This document shows, in pieces, positions 1 through 10,265 of a stretch of 64,000 nt of DNA. The notes under the pieces are model-generated. The model had not been told where the DNA came from and made no database searches. It was given only the letters and a program-made list of their open reading frames with translations. Position 1 is the stretch's first letter, and each line of letters starts with the position of its first letter. The translations under genes and the position numbers were made by a program. The stretch lies in assembly GCA_016719635.1 (NCBI GenBank), contig JADJYT010000003.1, positions 1 through 64,000 of the forward strand, read 5' to 3'. This stretch comes from Sphingobacteriales bacterium. Its GTDB lineage: Bacteria > Bacteroidota > Bacteroidia > Chitinophagales > JADIYW01.

Positions 1-396
1 ATTCCCGGAGAGCAGGGAGGCTATGTCGTCCCGGAACAGGATGTCCGTATTATCTGCAGATACGGAAGGCCGGAGCAATTCATTGCCGCTGAATTTATCA
101 GCATAATAGGTAGCCGCTACGCGGTTGCGCAGGTTTTCCTGTTTAAACCCGCTGATGAGCGGCAACACCGGATTATCATAACGGGTAAGCGTCAGCTGAC
201 GGATGGCATCCTGCGGACTGAACTGCGGCTGCAGGGGGAAACGCAGGCTGTCGAGTACGGCATCCACACCGCCACGGAAATGGGCGACGGAACTGTCCAC
301 CTCTCCCACTGCAAGGATTCTGCCGAGGTGGTCGTAGAAGGTAAACGAGAACCTGTTCTTCGGTTGTTGTTTGGCATTCTGCGACAGTATCAGCTG
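1..396 (-). CDS. Giant PKD/YD-repeat secreted protein, downstream segment (runs off left edge)
   Basis: This is the continuation of the reading frame that stops at 390. Reading the minus strand from 396 gives open sequence to the window edge (QLILSQNAKQQ, then FTFYDHLGRILAVGE and RYDNPVLPL), the YD-repeat style seen in RHS/SpvB-type proteins. It joins the segment at 390-1916 if one base is restored in the GGG or AAA run at 397-402, because the upstream frame ends ...WYNAKG then S-stop where WYNAKGQLILSQ is expected. The true C-terminus lies outside the window. The join is inference from protein continuity. Confidence 0.6.
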
Positions 397-1916
397 CCCT
401 TTGCATTGTACCAGAAACACGTGGAATCGGCATCAGGCGTTCGCTGCCAGACCACCTGATTGCGCGTATTGTAGCGATATTGCGTCTTCAGCACATGTTC
501 GGGCTGTGCACCATTCCAGACACCCGAGGTTGAAAAGTCGGTCGATTTAAGCGGATAGACGCCCTGTGGCGGAACGGTTTGCACCAGATTGCCGGCCTGG
601 TCATAATAGTACAGCGTATATTGGTATTCGTTGAGTTTATACTTGAGCAGGAAGATTTCCTTTACCTTGAAACAATTGTCCACATACGCATTGTACAATG
701 CCAGTTTAAGGGAATCCAGGTACTGCTGATAATAGTCTTTCAGGATATTTTCCGCCCGTTCGGTAATCTCCTTATAACAGCTGTCGGGAACAGGAGTCAG
801 GAAGGAATCCACAGACGCTGAGAAAGCCCAGGTCTGGATGGCGTTGGCGGTACATTTTCCTTTGAAATCCAGCCCGCAGCCACTGCCCTGCCAGTTGTAA
901 TTCAGCATATACAGAAAAACGCGCTTGTACTTTGGAATGCCGTTTTCGAGGTGTATCACTACCGCTTCGTATTGCGTGAAATACGGCATGATCTTGTTGG
1001 CATAGAACTGATACAAGGCATTCGGTGCGAGCGGGCTGCCCAGAATCCGTTGTGACCAGATAATCTCTTGTATGTTGTGCACTTTTTTACCCAGTGAATC
1101 GAGGAAATAAAAAGTAGTGATACAGGGGGCATTGTTGCAGTCGCCGTTTTGTCCTTTCACAAAGGTGACATGGTCATCTTTCAAGACGATGGAATTGGGT
1201 GTAACTCCCCATTGCTGCAAGGTCTGTAATGCCAGCGCCCTGCCGCTGGTATCATTGGTGTAAAAGTTCAGCAGATCAGACCGCACATAAACCATCAATG
1301 CCTCAATGCCGTCCGGTGTGCAGACGGTCACCTTCAGGGTATCCCCTGTCGCCGGGTCCACCACATACTGATATTGAATGGGCATGTTATAGGTGGCTAT
1401 GCTGTCCCAGGAACAAGAGAAATTTTTGGAGGACAGGAATGCCCGAATGGAATCTGTCTTAGGATCGTTTGTATCTTCGGGTTTTAACAGACCCAATGGA
1501 TTATCGATGCCGCAATTTTCAGTGCAGTATTTCGTCAGCAAGCGTCTCAGTTCCAGCGAGTCCACAGGATTAACCAAAGTGCCCTGATGGCAATAGGCCA
1601 GCACCCTTGGATAATACCGGTCGGCGAAGCCTTCGCAGGTCTGCCGGCATACATCCCTGACCATACTGTCGGCTTCATGGCCGCTGGGTACCTGTCCTCT
1701 GTTGGCAATCGGATAGGCCACGATGGCACTGTCATCGGGCAGAAAACGGCAACCGTTGGCTTCCAGCTGTATGGCTTTCGCCTCTTCACGGATGGCGGTC
1801 ATCAGATTGCGGAAATGAAACCACTTCAATGTATCCAGCCGGTTGATGACGGCTTTCGGCAAGCCATACTGATAAGGGGCCGACGGATTGGCTGTATAAC
1901 CCGTAAAATCCACATC
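390..1916 (-). CDS. Giant PKD/YD-repeat secreted protein, third segment
   Basis: About 507 codons are open, beginning in frame near DVDFTGYTANPSA and ending ...RYNTRNQVVWQRTPDADS. It contains tyrosine-rich YD-like motifs (YYYDQAGNLVQTVPP, TQYRYNTRNQVVW) typical of RHS/YD beta-shell proteins, and many cysteines spaced as in extracellular domains. It has no credible start of its own: the frame is entered from the 1786-5487 segment if the CC pair at 1917-1918 (plus strand GG) is read as one base, giving ...NLYDFID then DVDFTG. It is therefore part of the gene starting at 6173. Function is unknown; surface display or toxin-shell roles are only suggested by the family. Confidence 0.65.
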   Translation of the reverse strand, partial: DVDFTGYTANPSAPYQYGLPKAVINRLDTLKWFHFRNLMTAIREEAKAIQLEANGCRFLPDDSAIVAYPIANRGQVPSGHEADSMVRDVCRQTCEGFADRYYPRVLAYCHQGTLVNPVDSLELRRLLTKYCTENCGIDNPLGLLKPEDTNDPKTDSIRAFLSSKNFSCSWDSIATYNMPIQYQYVVDPATGDTLKVTVCTPDGIEALMVYVRSDLLNFYTNDTSGRALALQTLQQWGVTPNSIVLKDDHVTFVKGQNGDCNNAPCITTFYFLDSLGKKVHNIQEIIWSQRILGSPLAPNALYQFYANKIMPYFTQYEAVVIHLENGIPKYKRVFLYMLNYNWQGSGCGLDFKGKCTANAIQTWAFSASVDSFLTPVPDSCYKEITERAENILKDYYQQYLDSLKLALYNAYVDNCFKVKEIFLLKYKLNEYQYTLYYYDQAGNLVQTVPPQGVYPLKSTDFSTSGVWNGAQPEHVLKTQYRYNTRNQVVWQRTPDADSTCFWYNAKGS

Positions 1917-4900
1917 GGTCTATAAAATCATACAGATTGAGCTTAGGGTTACTCAACACATTCCGGTTGATGACCACCTCATAGTACTGATTGAATTTCT
2001 GCTGATACAAAGTAAAATCGGGATCATAGGCCGAAGGATTTTCCGGCGTACCTAATATGGCTTTTGCTTCGCTCCAAGTAAAAATGCGGCTGAGTTTCAC
2101 ATCCAGCCTGTCAGATACGGAGTCGTTGATACAGGCTTCGTAGTGGCAGTATTCCGGATGATATACCGCAAACGTGTCCGCATAACCGGACTTCCACAAC
2201 GCCCGTATCTCTGCGAAAGTTTTACCATACAGATCCGGGACTAAATTCCTGTACTGCATAATGAAAGGCTCCGTAAAATATTTACCGCCGGGGCTTACAG
2301 CTGCCAGTATCTGTTCATAGATGGACTCACATTGCTGAAGCGCCAAACGGGAGGTATCTCCTAGAATATGTTCCTGCAAATCACACCATTTGGTATAGTA
2401 ATAACGATACAGGTCCTTGTCTCCCGGTATGGTTAGGGTATCGAGTTTGCGATGAAGGCCGGATGCCATCAACGAATCGTTGAGATATTTCATTACATAT
2501 TGCGTACAACCAAAATCACACGCGGTGGAATCGAGTATGTTACTAAGGAGAGAATCTTTGAAACGTTCATAACTGACCAACCCGTGTATCGTGTCCATTT
2601 TAATGGAATCTATCAGGTCTGTCAGGATCTTCAACTCCTTGGTAACGGTATAGGTTCCGATTTTATTGACGGGAGCGGAAAAAACAATCTTTGGATACAA
2701 AACGGGAGGTGTACTGCAGGGTACATCTCTTCCAAAGACAGCTTCCAGATTTTTGTTTCCGTTGGTAAACTGCACATTCGGCTGCGGATTGCTGAGCTGT
2801 GTCAGTGTAACAGGAGCACCGGATGGGTCATTCACACGGATGGAAAGTTGATACTGACACGTCTGACATATCTGGATACCTGAATTATTCAGTTCATTCA
2901 CCCATCCTTCCAAGCTGTACTCAAACGTATCGCGGTTATTCTGCGCCTTAATCGTGTTTCCAAAGGTATAATTCAGGGAAATGGTTCTGCCCACCCTGTC
3001 GTATATATTATTATTATGCAGCGGCATCACAAACAGGCCGGAATCCGTGCCTATGCTGGTCACATTCGCCGGCACCTGTCCGGACAGACAAGTTGCAACC
3101 GTACGTCCAAACATATCGACATAGCTGACACTGATCTGGTCGTTCGGGTCAATGACAAAATTCTTTCGGTAATGCCTTGATTTACCCGTATTGCTGCCGA
3201 ACAGGCGAATCAACTCATTATCCGGAACAGCGCCGTAAAAGTATTGCGTATAGTGTTTTTGTGTATTTCCGTCACTATCGTACCTGTCCAATGCAAATTC
3301 GCCGCCGACACCAGACTGTTTTACCGGCCTTCCGGTAGCATCTCTTGTAAATTGTGTTTGCGTGGTCACATATCCGTTTGCCTGCGGAATTTTATTGGTG
3401 TTGGCAAAATAGCGGGCATGATTTAAAAACGGATTGTTAGAACTGTAATACCTGGCACTGCCGCTCGTATTATCCAAAGCCGGCTGGATACCCTGGTCAA
3501 AATCGTTCTTACCTAACGCATGGCCGCCTGTTTTACTTAAATTAGATTTAAATAACAGATTATCATCATCTGCAGGAACCGGAAGCACATTCAACACTCC
3601 CCTTCCCTCGTAATCATAAAAGGTTTCAGCGGCTAATGATAATTTCTCGGTATTCAGGTTGGTCACCACCTGTGCCGCTCTGAGTGACTGATCGTAATAG
3701 GTTATGACATCTTTCTTCTTACCTTCTTCTGCAAAAGTAGAGGTACGCTGCCAGGAAAGTTCCTCTTCAAATCCTGTAGTGATAACATATACGGAAGGTG
3801 CATTCCAGGCACCGTAATGGAGGTGTTCAAAATTATTTCTGGTATCCGTTGTAAAGCGGCTGACAGGCCGAACACGGTAAAACAACTTACCTTTTGGATA
3901 AGCAATATCCAGCAGATAATGATTTTCCGGGGTAACAACAGAAATGCCTCTCTCTTTCAATACGTTTTCCGGGGTGAGCTGTTCAAAGGATGCATCATCC
4001 ATGAATGCCCATTGTACCTCGTATTCTACAGCTTGTTTGAGCGGCACCCACGCCAGCTGAAGTTTATAATTAGAGGCAAGCGGGGCTATTTCCGTGTGCT
4101 GTATCTGCTGTACGGCCGTGCCGGAGCTGATGTCTGGTACCAGAAAGGTTTTCTTCTCAAATTCGATATTCATATCGTTCAGTATAGCCGCAGCCAATGG
4201 TGATATAGTCGCGCCATTCTGATTATAATATGCGATACTGTTTATCTGTAAAGTTGGGTTAACCGGATTCTGAATACTGTAAGAGCGGATGGATTCAAAA
4301 ACTTTCTCCAATTTGGCGGCATCATTGATATCTGCAATTTTCAGCACCTGACTTCCATATCCGGGAATGGTGGTTCCGTTGTTTTTAATGTCATAATTGA
4401 TTTCCACCCTGAAATTATTGGTACTGACATCCGTTTTGCCGGAGCGGTGGTAGTTGAATCTGGCAAAGTACAGACTCCTGGAAACGTCATTCGCAGCCGG
4501 AGAAACATAGTCATTTAGTACAATCGATGTTGTTGACGGATTCGATATATTAACCGTTGCCAGGTTCAATTGCCTGACAATGGAGTGTCCGGCTTGTCCA
4601 TTGTATAAACCGTCGCATCCTGTATTATTGAGTTCTACGGTATCGGAACTGATACATAAATTATTGTCTTCAGCCTGCACCCAGTATTTACCGGCTGCGG
4701 AAGCGCTGATCTGATTTGTGCTTGCAGATGTTGACCAGTTGAATGTTGAATAATTTTGAGGATTATTGACAGATAAACTGACAGCTGCCTGATTCGGGCA
4801 ATAGGTAAACGTAGTTGCATTGATTTTTACAGAAGGTATCCCGGAACCGGTTACTGTTACCTTTTCCCGAACAATGCATCCGTTCGAAGAAACAATTTCC

Positions 4901-5487
4901 ACCATATACGTTCCCGGTTCTGAAACGGTAAGGGAAGTATCATTCTGCGCGATACACTCCCTATCCGTATGATTCCTTCCGCAATCATCCAGCCAGCCTC
5001 TAAAGATCTTAAACCATTTATAACTGATATGGCCGGAAGGTACTGTAAATTTTACACTCTGCCCCTGACAAATCAGTGTATCACGGCCGGGTGATATTTT
5101 GATTTCCGGCTCCTGAATGGTTTTAAATACAATCGGCATCTGATTGGAACAATCATTAGATCCGGAGCCGCAAAAATAATTGGCTGATGTTGAATCGCCC
5201 ACCTGTTCTTTACTTTCTATATACAAGCATTCACTAAGTGTATTTTGTATGGTCTGCGGCGAGAACCCATTGGGCGGTGCAGCAGGATTTACCTGTGAAA
5301 TATTCTGCCACTGACAGGATTCAAAGTTGGGGTCTGGCCCCCGGAAGACATACGGATATTCATTGGTGCATAAATTCAATGCCTGCTGAAAAGGGTGACG
5401 GACGATTATCTTGGTAGCATCCTCATTCAATTTTTGCCATTTGACACGTATCAGGAAAGTTATCCCACCTTCAAATGTTACAATCAT
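1786..5487 (-). CDS. Giant PKD/YD-repeat secreted protein, main segment
   Basis: 1,233 open codons. The first ~300 residues include Ig/PKD-like modules (PGRDTLICQGQSVKF, then YKWFKI; a second with SGIPSVKINATT and FNWSTSAS). Around residues 550-800 an RHS-type stretch follows (YDQSLRAAQVVTNLN, FYDYEGRGVLNVLPVP, YVDMFGRTVATCL). The rest is a cysteine-containing extracellular-looking region with no recognised catalytic motif. The last ~45 residues (after NLYDFID) are out of frame because of a lesion at 1917-1918. Upstream the frame stays open past the nominal start to a TAA at 5524-5526. Reading GG as GGG at 5529-5530 and TTTT as TTT at 5518-5521 removes that stop and gives DYPLGVNFNSGEY, so two small indels are as likely as a nonsense mutation. 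Confidence 0.7.
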   Translation of the reverse strand: MIVTFEGGITFLIRVKWQKLNEDATKIIVRHPFQQALNLCTNEYPYVFRGPDPNFESCQWQNISQVNPAAPPNGFSPQTIQNTLSECLYIESKEQVGDSTSANYFCGSGSNDCSNQMPIVFKTIQEPEIKISPGRDTLICQGQSVKFTVPSGHISYKWFKIFRGWLDDCGRNHTDRECIAQNDTSLTVSEPGTYMVEIVSSNGCIVREKVTVTGSGIPSVKINATTFTYCPNQAAVSLSVNNPQNYSTFNWSTSASTNQISASAAGKYWVQAEDNNLCISSDTVELNNTGCDGLYNGQAGHSIVRQLNLATVNISNPSTTSIVLNDYVSPAANDVSRSLYFARFNYHRSGKTDVSTNNFRVEINYDIKNNGTTIPGYGSQVLKIADINDAAKLEKVFESIRSYSIQNPVNPTLQINSIAYYNQNGATISPLAAAILNDMNIEFEKKTFLVPDISSGTAVQQIQHTEIAPLASNYKLQLAWVPLKQAVEYEVQWAFMDDASFEQLTPENVLKERGISVVTPENHYLLDIAYPKGKLFYRVRPVSRFTTDTRNNFEHLHYGAWNAPSVYVITTGFEEELSWQRTSTFAEEGKKKDVITYYDQSLRAAQVVTNLNTEKLSLAAETFYDYEGRGVLNVLPVPADDDNLLFKSNLSKTGGHALGKNDFDQGIQPALDNTSGSARYYSSNNPFLNHARYFANTNKIPQANGYVTTQTQFTRDATGRPVKQSGVGGEFALDRYDSDGNTQKHYTQYFYGAVPDNELIRLFGSNTGKSRHYRKNFVIDPNDQISVSYVDMFGRTVATCLSGQVPANVTSIGTDSGLFVMPLHNNNIYDRVGRTISLNYTFGNTIKAQNNRDTFEYSLEGWVNELNNSGIQICQTCQYQLSIRVNDPSGAPVTLTQLSNPQPNVQFTNGNKNLEAVFGRDVPCSTPPVLYPKIVFSAPVNKIGTYTVTKELKILTDLIDSIKMDTIHGLVSYERFKDSLLSNILDSTACDFGCTQYVMKYLNDSLMASGLHRKLDTLTIPGDKDLYRYYYTKWCDLQEHILGDTSRLALQQCESIYEQILAAVSPGGKYFTEPFIMQYRNLVPDLYGKTFAEIRALWKSGYADTFAVYHPEYCHYEACINDSVSDRLDVKLSRIFTWSEAKAILGTPENPSAYDPDFTLYQQKFNQYYEVVINRNVLSNPKLNLYDFIDRCGFYGLYSQSVGPLSVWLAESRHQPAGYIEVVSFPQSDDRHP

Positions 5488-5552
5488 ATCATCAGGATAT
5501 GTATACTCTCCACTATTAAAAGTTTACGCCAATGGGTAATCAATGTCTTCGT

Positions 5553-6173
5553 TTATAACAGACAAAGGATCTCTGATTTTCCGGCTGAGCGGTCGCGGAT
5601 CCAATGTATCATAGGCACATTCATCCAATAATGTAATCGGGTACTTAACGGAGACTTCTTTAAGAAAACTGTTGCGTTTTCATATACACCATATTGTTTG
5701 CGCCTGTAAGATCTTCGTCCAAGGAATCCTTTCCAGTAAATACGTGCCAATTTGGTAAAGCTGACATCATGCAGCTTAAAGCTGAACACCAGTCTGAAAT
5801 TGGGCAAATCCTTGACCAGATAATTGGGCTGATTAATAACATCCAGCCTGTAATGCGGCTGATAGTTGTTATCGGTCAAGACATTCGGGCCAATATTGGT
5901 TTGTGAACCGATGAGGGTACCCAGCTGATTATCCGTTACCTTATAATCCAGCTTATACTGATATTTCTTTTCATCCCGTCGTCTGTTGATCAGGCTGGAA
6001 GTGATATCATACACTTCAATTTCCATAGATACCCTGTTCGGATTGCATTTATCAATGATTGTTTGCGGGCCGCAGTAATTGGATTGAGCAAATGTCCTCT
6101 GTCCTGACAGCAGAATCAGAACCAGAACGAAGTATAGTGTTATAAATCTTTTATTTTCCAACAACAATTTCAT
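5553..6173 (-). CDS. Giant PKD/YD-repeat secreted protein, N-terminal segment
   Basis: The start is taken at MKLLLENKRF (6173) because it gives a clean signal peptide: hydrophobic ITLYFVLVLILLSG followed by a likely cleavage site before QSNYCGP. The longer frame start at 6209 would prepend a non-hydrophobic tail. The start overlaps the end of the 6151-6840 gene by 23 bases, so translation is probably coupled. After codon ~170 the frame is broken. Restoring one A in the AAA run at 5659-5661 gives FLKEVSVKYPITLLDECAYD, which reads toward the 1786-5487 segment. The whole gene would encode more than 2,000 residues. Role unknown. Confidence 0.6.
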   Translation of the reverse strand: MKLLLENKRFITLYFVLVLILLSGQRTFAQSNYCGPQTIIDKCNPNRVSMEIEVYDITSSLINRRRDEKKYQYKLDYKVTDNQLGTLIGSQTNIGPNVLTDNNYQPHYRLDVINQPNYLVKDLPNFRLVFSFKLHDVSFTKLARIYWKGFLGRRSYRRKQYGVYENATVFLKKSPLSTRLHYWMNVPMIHWIRDRSAGKSEILCLL

Positions 6174-6840
6174 ACATCTTATATTTAGGGGTTGGCGTAT
6201 ATCTGTCATCCTTCAGGACAACATAATTGGAAAAATCAGCCTTACCGGCAAACTGGTCAAAAGGCAATGATTTATAGACGATTCGCTCATATAGATAATC
6301 ACTTTCCTTTAAATAGTATCGGACTTCCTTAATTTCATTTTTTCCTTTCACCCAGCATTCCGCTTTTACATAGGGTGTATTGGCAGCATAGGTGGTAAAT
6401 ATGGTATATCCGTTCAGCTTCTTTTGCGTAACCGAATCACAGCCATCGATTACCTTTAACATCCTTGCGGCAAGCTGTTCATTTAAACTTGCTGACAAGT
6501 CTTCTTTTTCGGATTCGGTGTACGGATTATAATTAATGGTGATTTTCTTTAACGGATGATTCACGATGACGGAACCTTCGGTATTAATGACATAATCCGC
6601 TCGCTGCGTACTGGTATATAGTGCCAGTTCATCCCTTACCACTATGGAATTATCAGCAGACACCGGATTTACCTTACCGTCATTGGATACTAATGTTGCA
6701 TCGTATTGCAGGGCAAACCGGTTTCTGCATAAAAAATCTATAATTACCTTCCGGTACTGCTCTTTACTATCGGACGCCATAGAAAACTGGGCTATCAGCA
6801 ACAGAAGCAAGACAATCATACAGGAGTTTGGTTTCTTCAT
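6151..6840 (-). CDS. Secreted hypothetical protein in giant-protein operon
   Basis: 229 residues with an N-terminal signal peptide (MKKPNSCMIVLLLLLIAQFSMAS). No family recognised. The mature part is mixed alpha/beta and polar, with single cysteines near residues 38, 134 and 167, so it is not a lipoprotein. The start codon shares a base with the stop of the preceding gene (TAATG at 6840), and its end overlaps the next gene, so it sits inside one transcription unit with the YD-repeat genes. Its small size between two giant exported proteins suggests a periplasmic or surface accessory (chaperone, pilot or immunity-like), but nothing in the sequence decides between these. Confidence 0.75.
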   Translation of the reverse strand: MKKPNSCMIVLLLLLIAQFSMASDSKEQYRKVIIDFLCRNRFALQYDATLVSNDGKVNPVSADNSIVVRDELALYTSTQRADYVINTEGSVIVNHPLKKITINYNPYTESEKEDLSASLNEQLAARMLKVIDGCDSVTQKKLNGYTIFTTYAANTPYVKAECWVKGKNEIKEVRYYLKESDYLYERIVYKSLPFDQFAGKADFSNYVVLKDDRYTPTPKYKMYEIVVGK

Positions 6841-9800
6841 TATGGCTTTTTAATTTTTATATAGTTTTGTGTCGATTGTATCGTTTTAACGCCATTTACC
6901 GTTTCTTTTTTTATGGAAAACAGGTTGCCTTCATCATCATACTGATAAAGGGTGGCATAGTTATTCTGATCCAGCGTAGCCCGAAGTTTATAATTGGAGG
7001 GATCGTAGACATAGGTCTGTATAGAGCCGTTCTCCGGGAATATCCGGATATCATCCAGAAAAAAGGTGGTGGAGTTGGAAAACTCCAGATACGGTACCTT
7101 ACTGCCATCCGTCACATGAATGACACCTTCCAGTCTCTGCCATCCCTCTATCACCTCTCCGGACGGATAGAGCGAAGTGGATTCACTGCCAACTTTTACA
7201 GTAATACCGGTTCCATTACTTTTGTTGGTATATTCTAATTTTTCAGGAGGTGCATCTTTTATCAGGTCACTTTGCAGCCAGGCGCTGACCACATAATTTC
7301 TGCCGGACTTCAGGTGTAAATCATACTGCGGAACAGAAGTGAATCCGGGATCAACTTTCAGTGCATTCTTCCCGGTATGTGCTGCATCCTGGGTAAGGGA
7401 AAGTTTCGGATTCTGCTGGTCGTATACCAAAATATCTTTGTTGACCAATAATGTTCCTGCCCAAAATCTGTCGCACAAAGGACCGTTGGAAAAAGGGAAT
7501 GGTTTTGATTTTTCCGCCGTCTGGAAAACAACCAGCCTTGAATCATCCGCATCCGGGCAGGGAGTCTCTTTCACAATCACCTTTCCTTTCATATTTATGC
7601 TTTGTGATGGAAGATTATTTTTTTCCATAGAGTTTCCGTTAAAGGTCACATCCAATGGAATATCGCAGCATAAATTACCCTCTATATTTTTTACCAGTGC
7701 ATACCGTCCGAATGCCGCATCAATATTATATTCCAACACATACGGATAACGAAGGCCGGTAATATTGGGCACCAGGTCTATGTTGCCGGTAGAATTGTTC
7801 AACTGATTTTGCTGCGGAAAACTACCTGAAGCATATTCCTCAAAATTTTCAAATCCAATCTCTTCATAGGCGGCATTGGCAGCTACAGCTATCTCCAGCT
7901 TGCCGCCATAACCATACAACGCGGAACTATACCGGCCTAAGATGTCTTTATTTTCCACTTCAAAACTACCCGGGTTATAGTTGGAGATGGTATGGTTCAA
8001 TGTCCATTCAGGGGCACATTCGAGCAATCCCGGATGGTACCAGTTGAACAGCTTACAATCATGGAAGGTGCCATCCATCTTTAACTTCACATCCGCTCCG
8101 CTGTTATTGGCAGACAATGTTCTGCCGTCGATATAATCAAAAGTCTGCCGAGCCCTGAACATACCGAACGTTCCATTCTGGTAGGACAGCTTATTTTTAA
8201 ATACATCCAGTTCCGCGGCAGATGACCATTGAACACCGGAATACAAAGGCTTCCAGATGGACCGGAATTTCGTCGCAGAGACATTTAAAACGGAATCCAC
8301 TTCTTTCAGGATCAAACCCGGGGGATTCAGGTCTGCCACATAAATGGTATCTTTTGCATAACACCCTTCATTCGTATAGGCTTCAATATGCATATAACCG
8401 CCAAAGGTTCCGCCGGTGAACAAATGAGTATTGGGCGTGACATCCGTCTTTTTAGCTGCATCCAGTTCGTTTATACAACAATATTGCCAGGGCAGCACAT
8501 TTGTAAACAGCGCTGAATCTGTTTGTATCTTCAGGGTATCTTTCGGACAGACATAGAATACTTCCTCTGGTAGGATATTATAATGAATCGGATTTAAACT
8601 GAGGTATGACCTGACCGGACAGACGGTTGGACGTCCGCATTCTTTTATCTCATTAAAGGAGAAGTCATCTAACACCAAATAGGAAGATAAAAAACGTTGA
8701 TCTTTGATGGTAATTGTCGCATTTGTAGAAAGGCTGCCTCCGTATGTGGTAGTGCCGCTGTACCAAGTATATATCATTTCATGCCAGCCATCCTGATACG
8801 GAGAAATATAATCATAATCCCTGTGTATTATTTCCCGTGACAAGGGAACATCAACTCCATTAATCGATACCTGTAAATTTGGCTTCCTCTGGTAATAAAA
8901 TACAGCAGGCCCCTGTTGTTGCCCATACCCTATCGTTTTGTAATAAAATTTAAACTGGTAATATGTACATCTTTCCGTTTTAATCTGAGTGGTAAAAATG
9001 TCTCCTGTACCTCCCAAACCTGTATGTACACCCAACATCCATCCGGTACCGGTAGTATGGTCCACACAGGAATCATAGACACGTCCGATTGTTTTGCCGA
9101 TATGGTGCTGATTCTCCATAAACAGCATCTGTCCGGGCAATAGATTATTGGCGCCAAACGGGTCGGGATTATTATTCAACAAATACATATCATTCGGATG
9201 TACATCGGTATAACCATCATGGTCAAACCAATAGGTAGTATCTTCCATATCTCCGGAAGGCATCAGATTCGATTCCAGACATTCATTGCCGATATAGGGT
9301 GTACAATTAATTTCCAGAAAATAATCTCCAAACGGTAAATTATCAAAAACGGTATCCGATGAATTGGAATGAACTGTAGCAGGTGTAATCATACAATTGG
9401 GATCCCAATGTTGGTTGTACAAATTATCCTGGTACAAAGTATAAGTAAGCTGACTGGAACAGGAAGAAGGAAAATATTGCTCTATCAGATGAGTATAATT
9501 AATGGTGATTTTTCCATTAGGTCCGTCCGGTCGGCTGTCACATGGATGCTTCAGGGTGGTTGTCTCTTCTTTTGGAAGCGTCTGAGCCGTGCACAAGATA
9601 TTATTATTGCATGGAATTGGAGTACCCGAACATGCTTCACATCTTAGAATAAAAATCTTTACCTGTTTAGAATAAAATGAAATTACCTTACATCCCGGGA
9701 ATGTGCTGATTTTTATTGGATTGGTAATTAATGATGGATATGACGTTGAAACCGGAACATCTGCCTGATAGGTTATACCGATTTCACTAATCAGACTACC

Positions 9801-10265
9801 CGGGCTAACACCAGTAACCGTCAAATTATAAGTATCTGTTCCCGTTATATTTTCAAGCCCCCATATTCCTATAGGTAAATGTTGATTCAGATACACCACT
9901 AAATCCTGTGGATCCTGAAACGTAAAATTATAATTGGTGTTGACGCCTCCGGAAACTGAAAAATCAAGTATTTTAATACCCTCGCTGGAAAAGCCTGTGG
10001 AAAACAGCACATTTAAATTTTCAGGATTACAAATTCTATCTAATAACGGCTTTCCTGAATATGGATATAAGACATCATTTACATACACATTGCTGTTCAA
10101 GGCATAATAATCCGTCACGGGCAGGCAATGAACAGAATCGTTGCAATTAATTAAAATGGGCGTTTGTGACACCGGTATACTCGCTGAGTAAGACATATAG
10201 TGCACAAAACTCCACAGACAAAGAAGGAGTAACTTATATCTTATTGTATATCTACTTACACTCAT
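6840..10265 (-). CDS. Large secreted protein carrying the C-terminal half of an SpvB/YD-type protein
   Basis: 1,141 residues with its own signal peptide (YKLLLLCLWSFVHYMSYSAS). A cysteine-rich N-terminal third includes carbohydrate-binding-like beta modules (SNLMPSGDMEDTTYW; YQFKFYYKT). Near residues 750-800 comes the block EVENKDILGRYSSALYGYGG, then a jelly-roll-like domain (GRNYVVSAWLQS ... FFLDDIRIFP), and finally YVYDPSNYKLRATLDQNN and YQYDDEGNLFSIKKETVNG. That ending resembles, from memory, the C-terminus of single-chain Bacteroidota SpvB/RHS-like giants. Here it is a separate gene whose ATG overlaps the end of the upstream SpvB-like gene by 14 bases. Probable role: surface-exposed partner of that protein. 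Confidence 0.75.
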   Translation of the reverse strand: MSVSRYTIRYKLLLLCLWSFVHYMSYSASIPVSQTPILINCNDSVHCLPVTDYYALNSNVYVNDVLYPYSGKPLLDRICNPENLNVLFSTGFSSEGIKILDFSVSGGVNTNYNFTFQDPQDLVVYLNQHLPIGIWGLENITGTDTYNLTVTGVSPGSLISEIGITYQADVPVSTSYPSLITNPIKISTFPGCKVISFYSKQVKIFILRCEACSGTPIPCNNNILCTAQTLPKEETTTLKHPCDSRPDGPNGKITINYTHLIEQYFPSSCSSQLTYTLYQDNLYNQHWDPNCMITPATVHSNSSDTVFDNLPFGDYFLEINCTPYIGNECLESNLMPSGDMEDTTYWFDHDGYTDVHPNDMYLLNNNPDPFGANNLLPGQMLFMENQHHIGKTIGRVYDSCVDHTTGTGWMLGVHTGLGGTGDIFTTQIKTERCTYYQFKFYYKTIGYGQQQGPAVFYYQRKPNLQVSINGVDVPLSREIIHRDYDYISPYQDGWHEMIYTWYSGTTTYGGSLSTNATITIKDQRFLSSYLVLDDFSFNEIKECGRPTVCPVRSYLSLNPIHYNILPEEVFYVCPKDTLKIQTDSALFTNVLPWQYCCINELDAAKKTDVTPNTHLFTGGTFGGYMHIEAYTNEGCYAKDTIYVADLNPPGLILKEVDSVLNVSATKFRSIWKPLYSGVQWSSAAELDVFKNKLSYQNGTFGMFRARQTFDYIDGRTLSANNSGADVKLKMDGTFHDCKLFNWYHPGLLECAPEWTLNHTISNYNPGSFEVENKDILGRYSSALYGYGGKLEIAVAANAAYEEIGFENFEEYASGSFPQQNQLNNSTGNIDLVPNITGLRYPYVLEYNIDAAFGRYALVKNIEGNLCCDIPLDVTFNGNSMEKNNLPSQSINMKGKVIVKETPCPDADDSRLVVFQTAEKSKPFPFSNGPLCDRFWAGTLLVNKDILVYDQQNPKLSLTQDAAHTGKNALKVDPGFTSVPQYDLHLKSGRNYVVSAWLQSDLIKDAPPEKLEYTNKSNGTGITVKVGSESTSLYPSGEVIEGWQRLEGVIHVTDGSKVPYLEFSNSTTFFLDDIRIFPENGSIQTYVYDPSNYKLRATLDQNNYATLYQYDDEGNLFSIKKETVNGVKTIQSTQNYIKIKKP

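Noticed and set aside
2452..2883. 143-codon open frame on the plus strand inside the PKD/YD giant
   Set aside because: Shadow frame opposite a convincing coding sequence; no leader, no family-like motifs.
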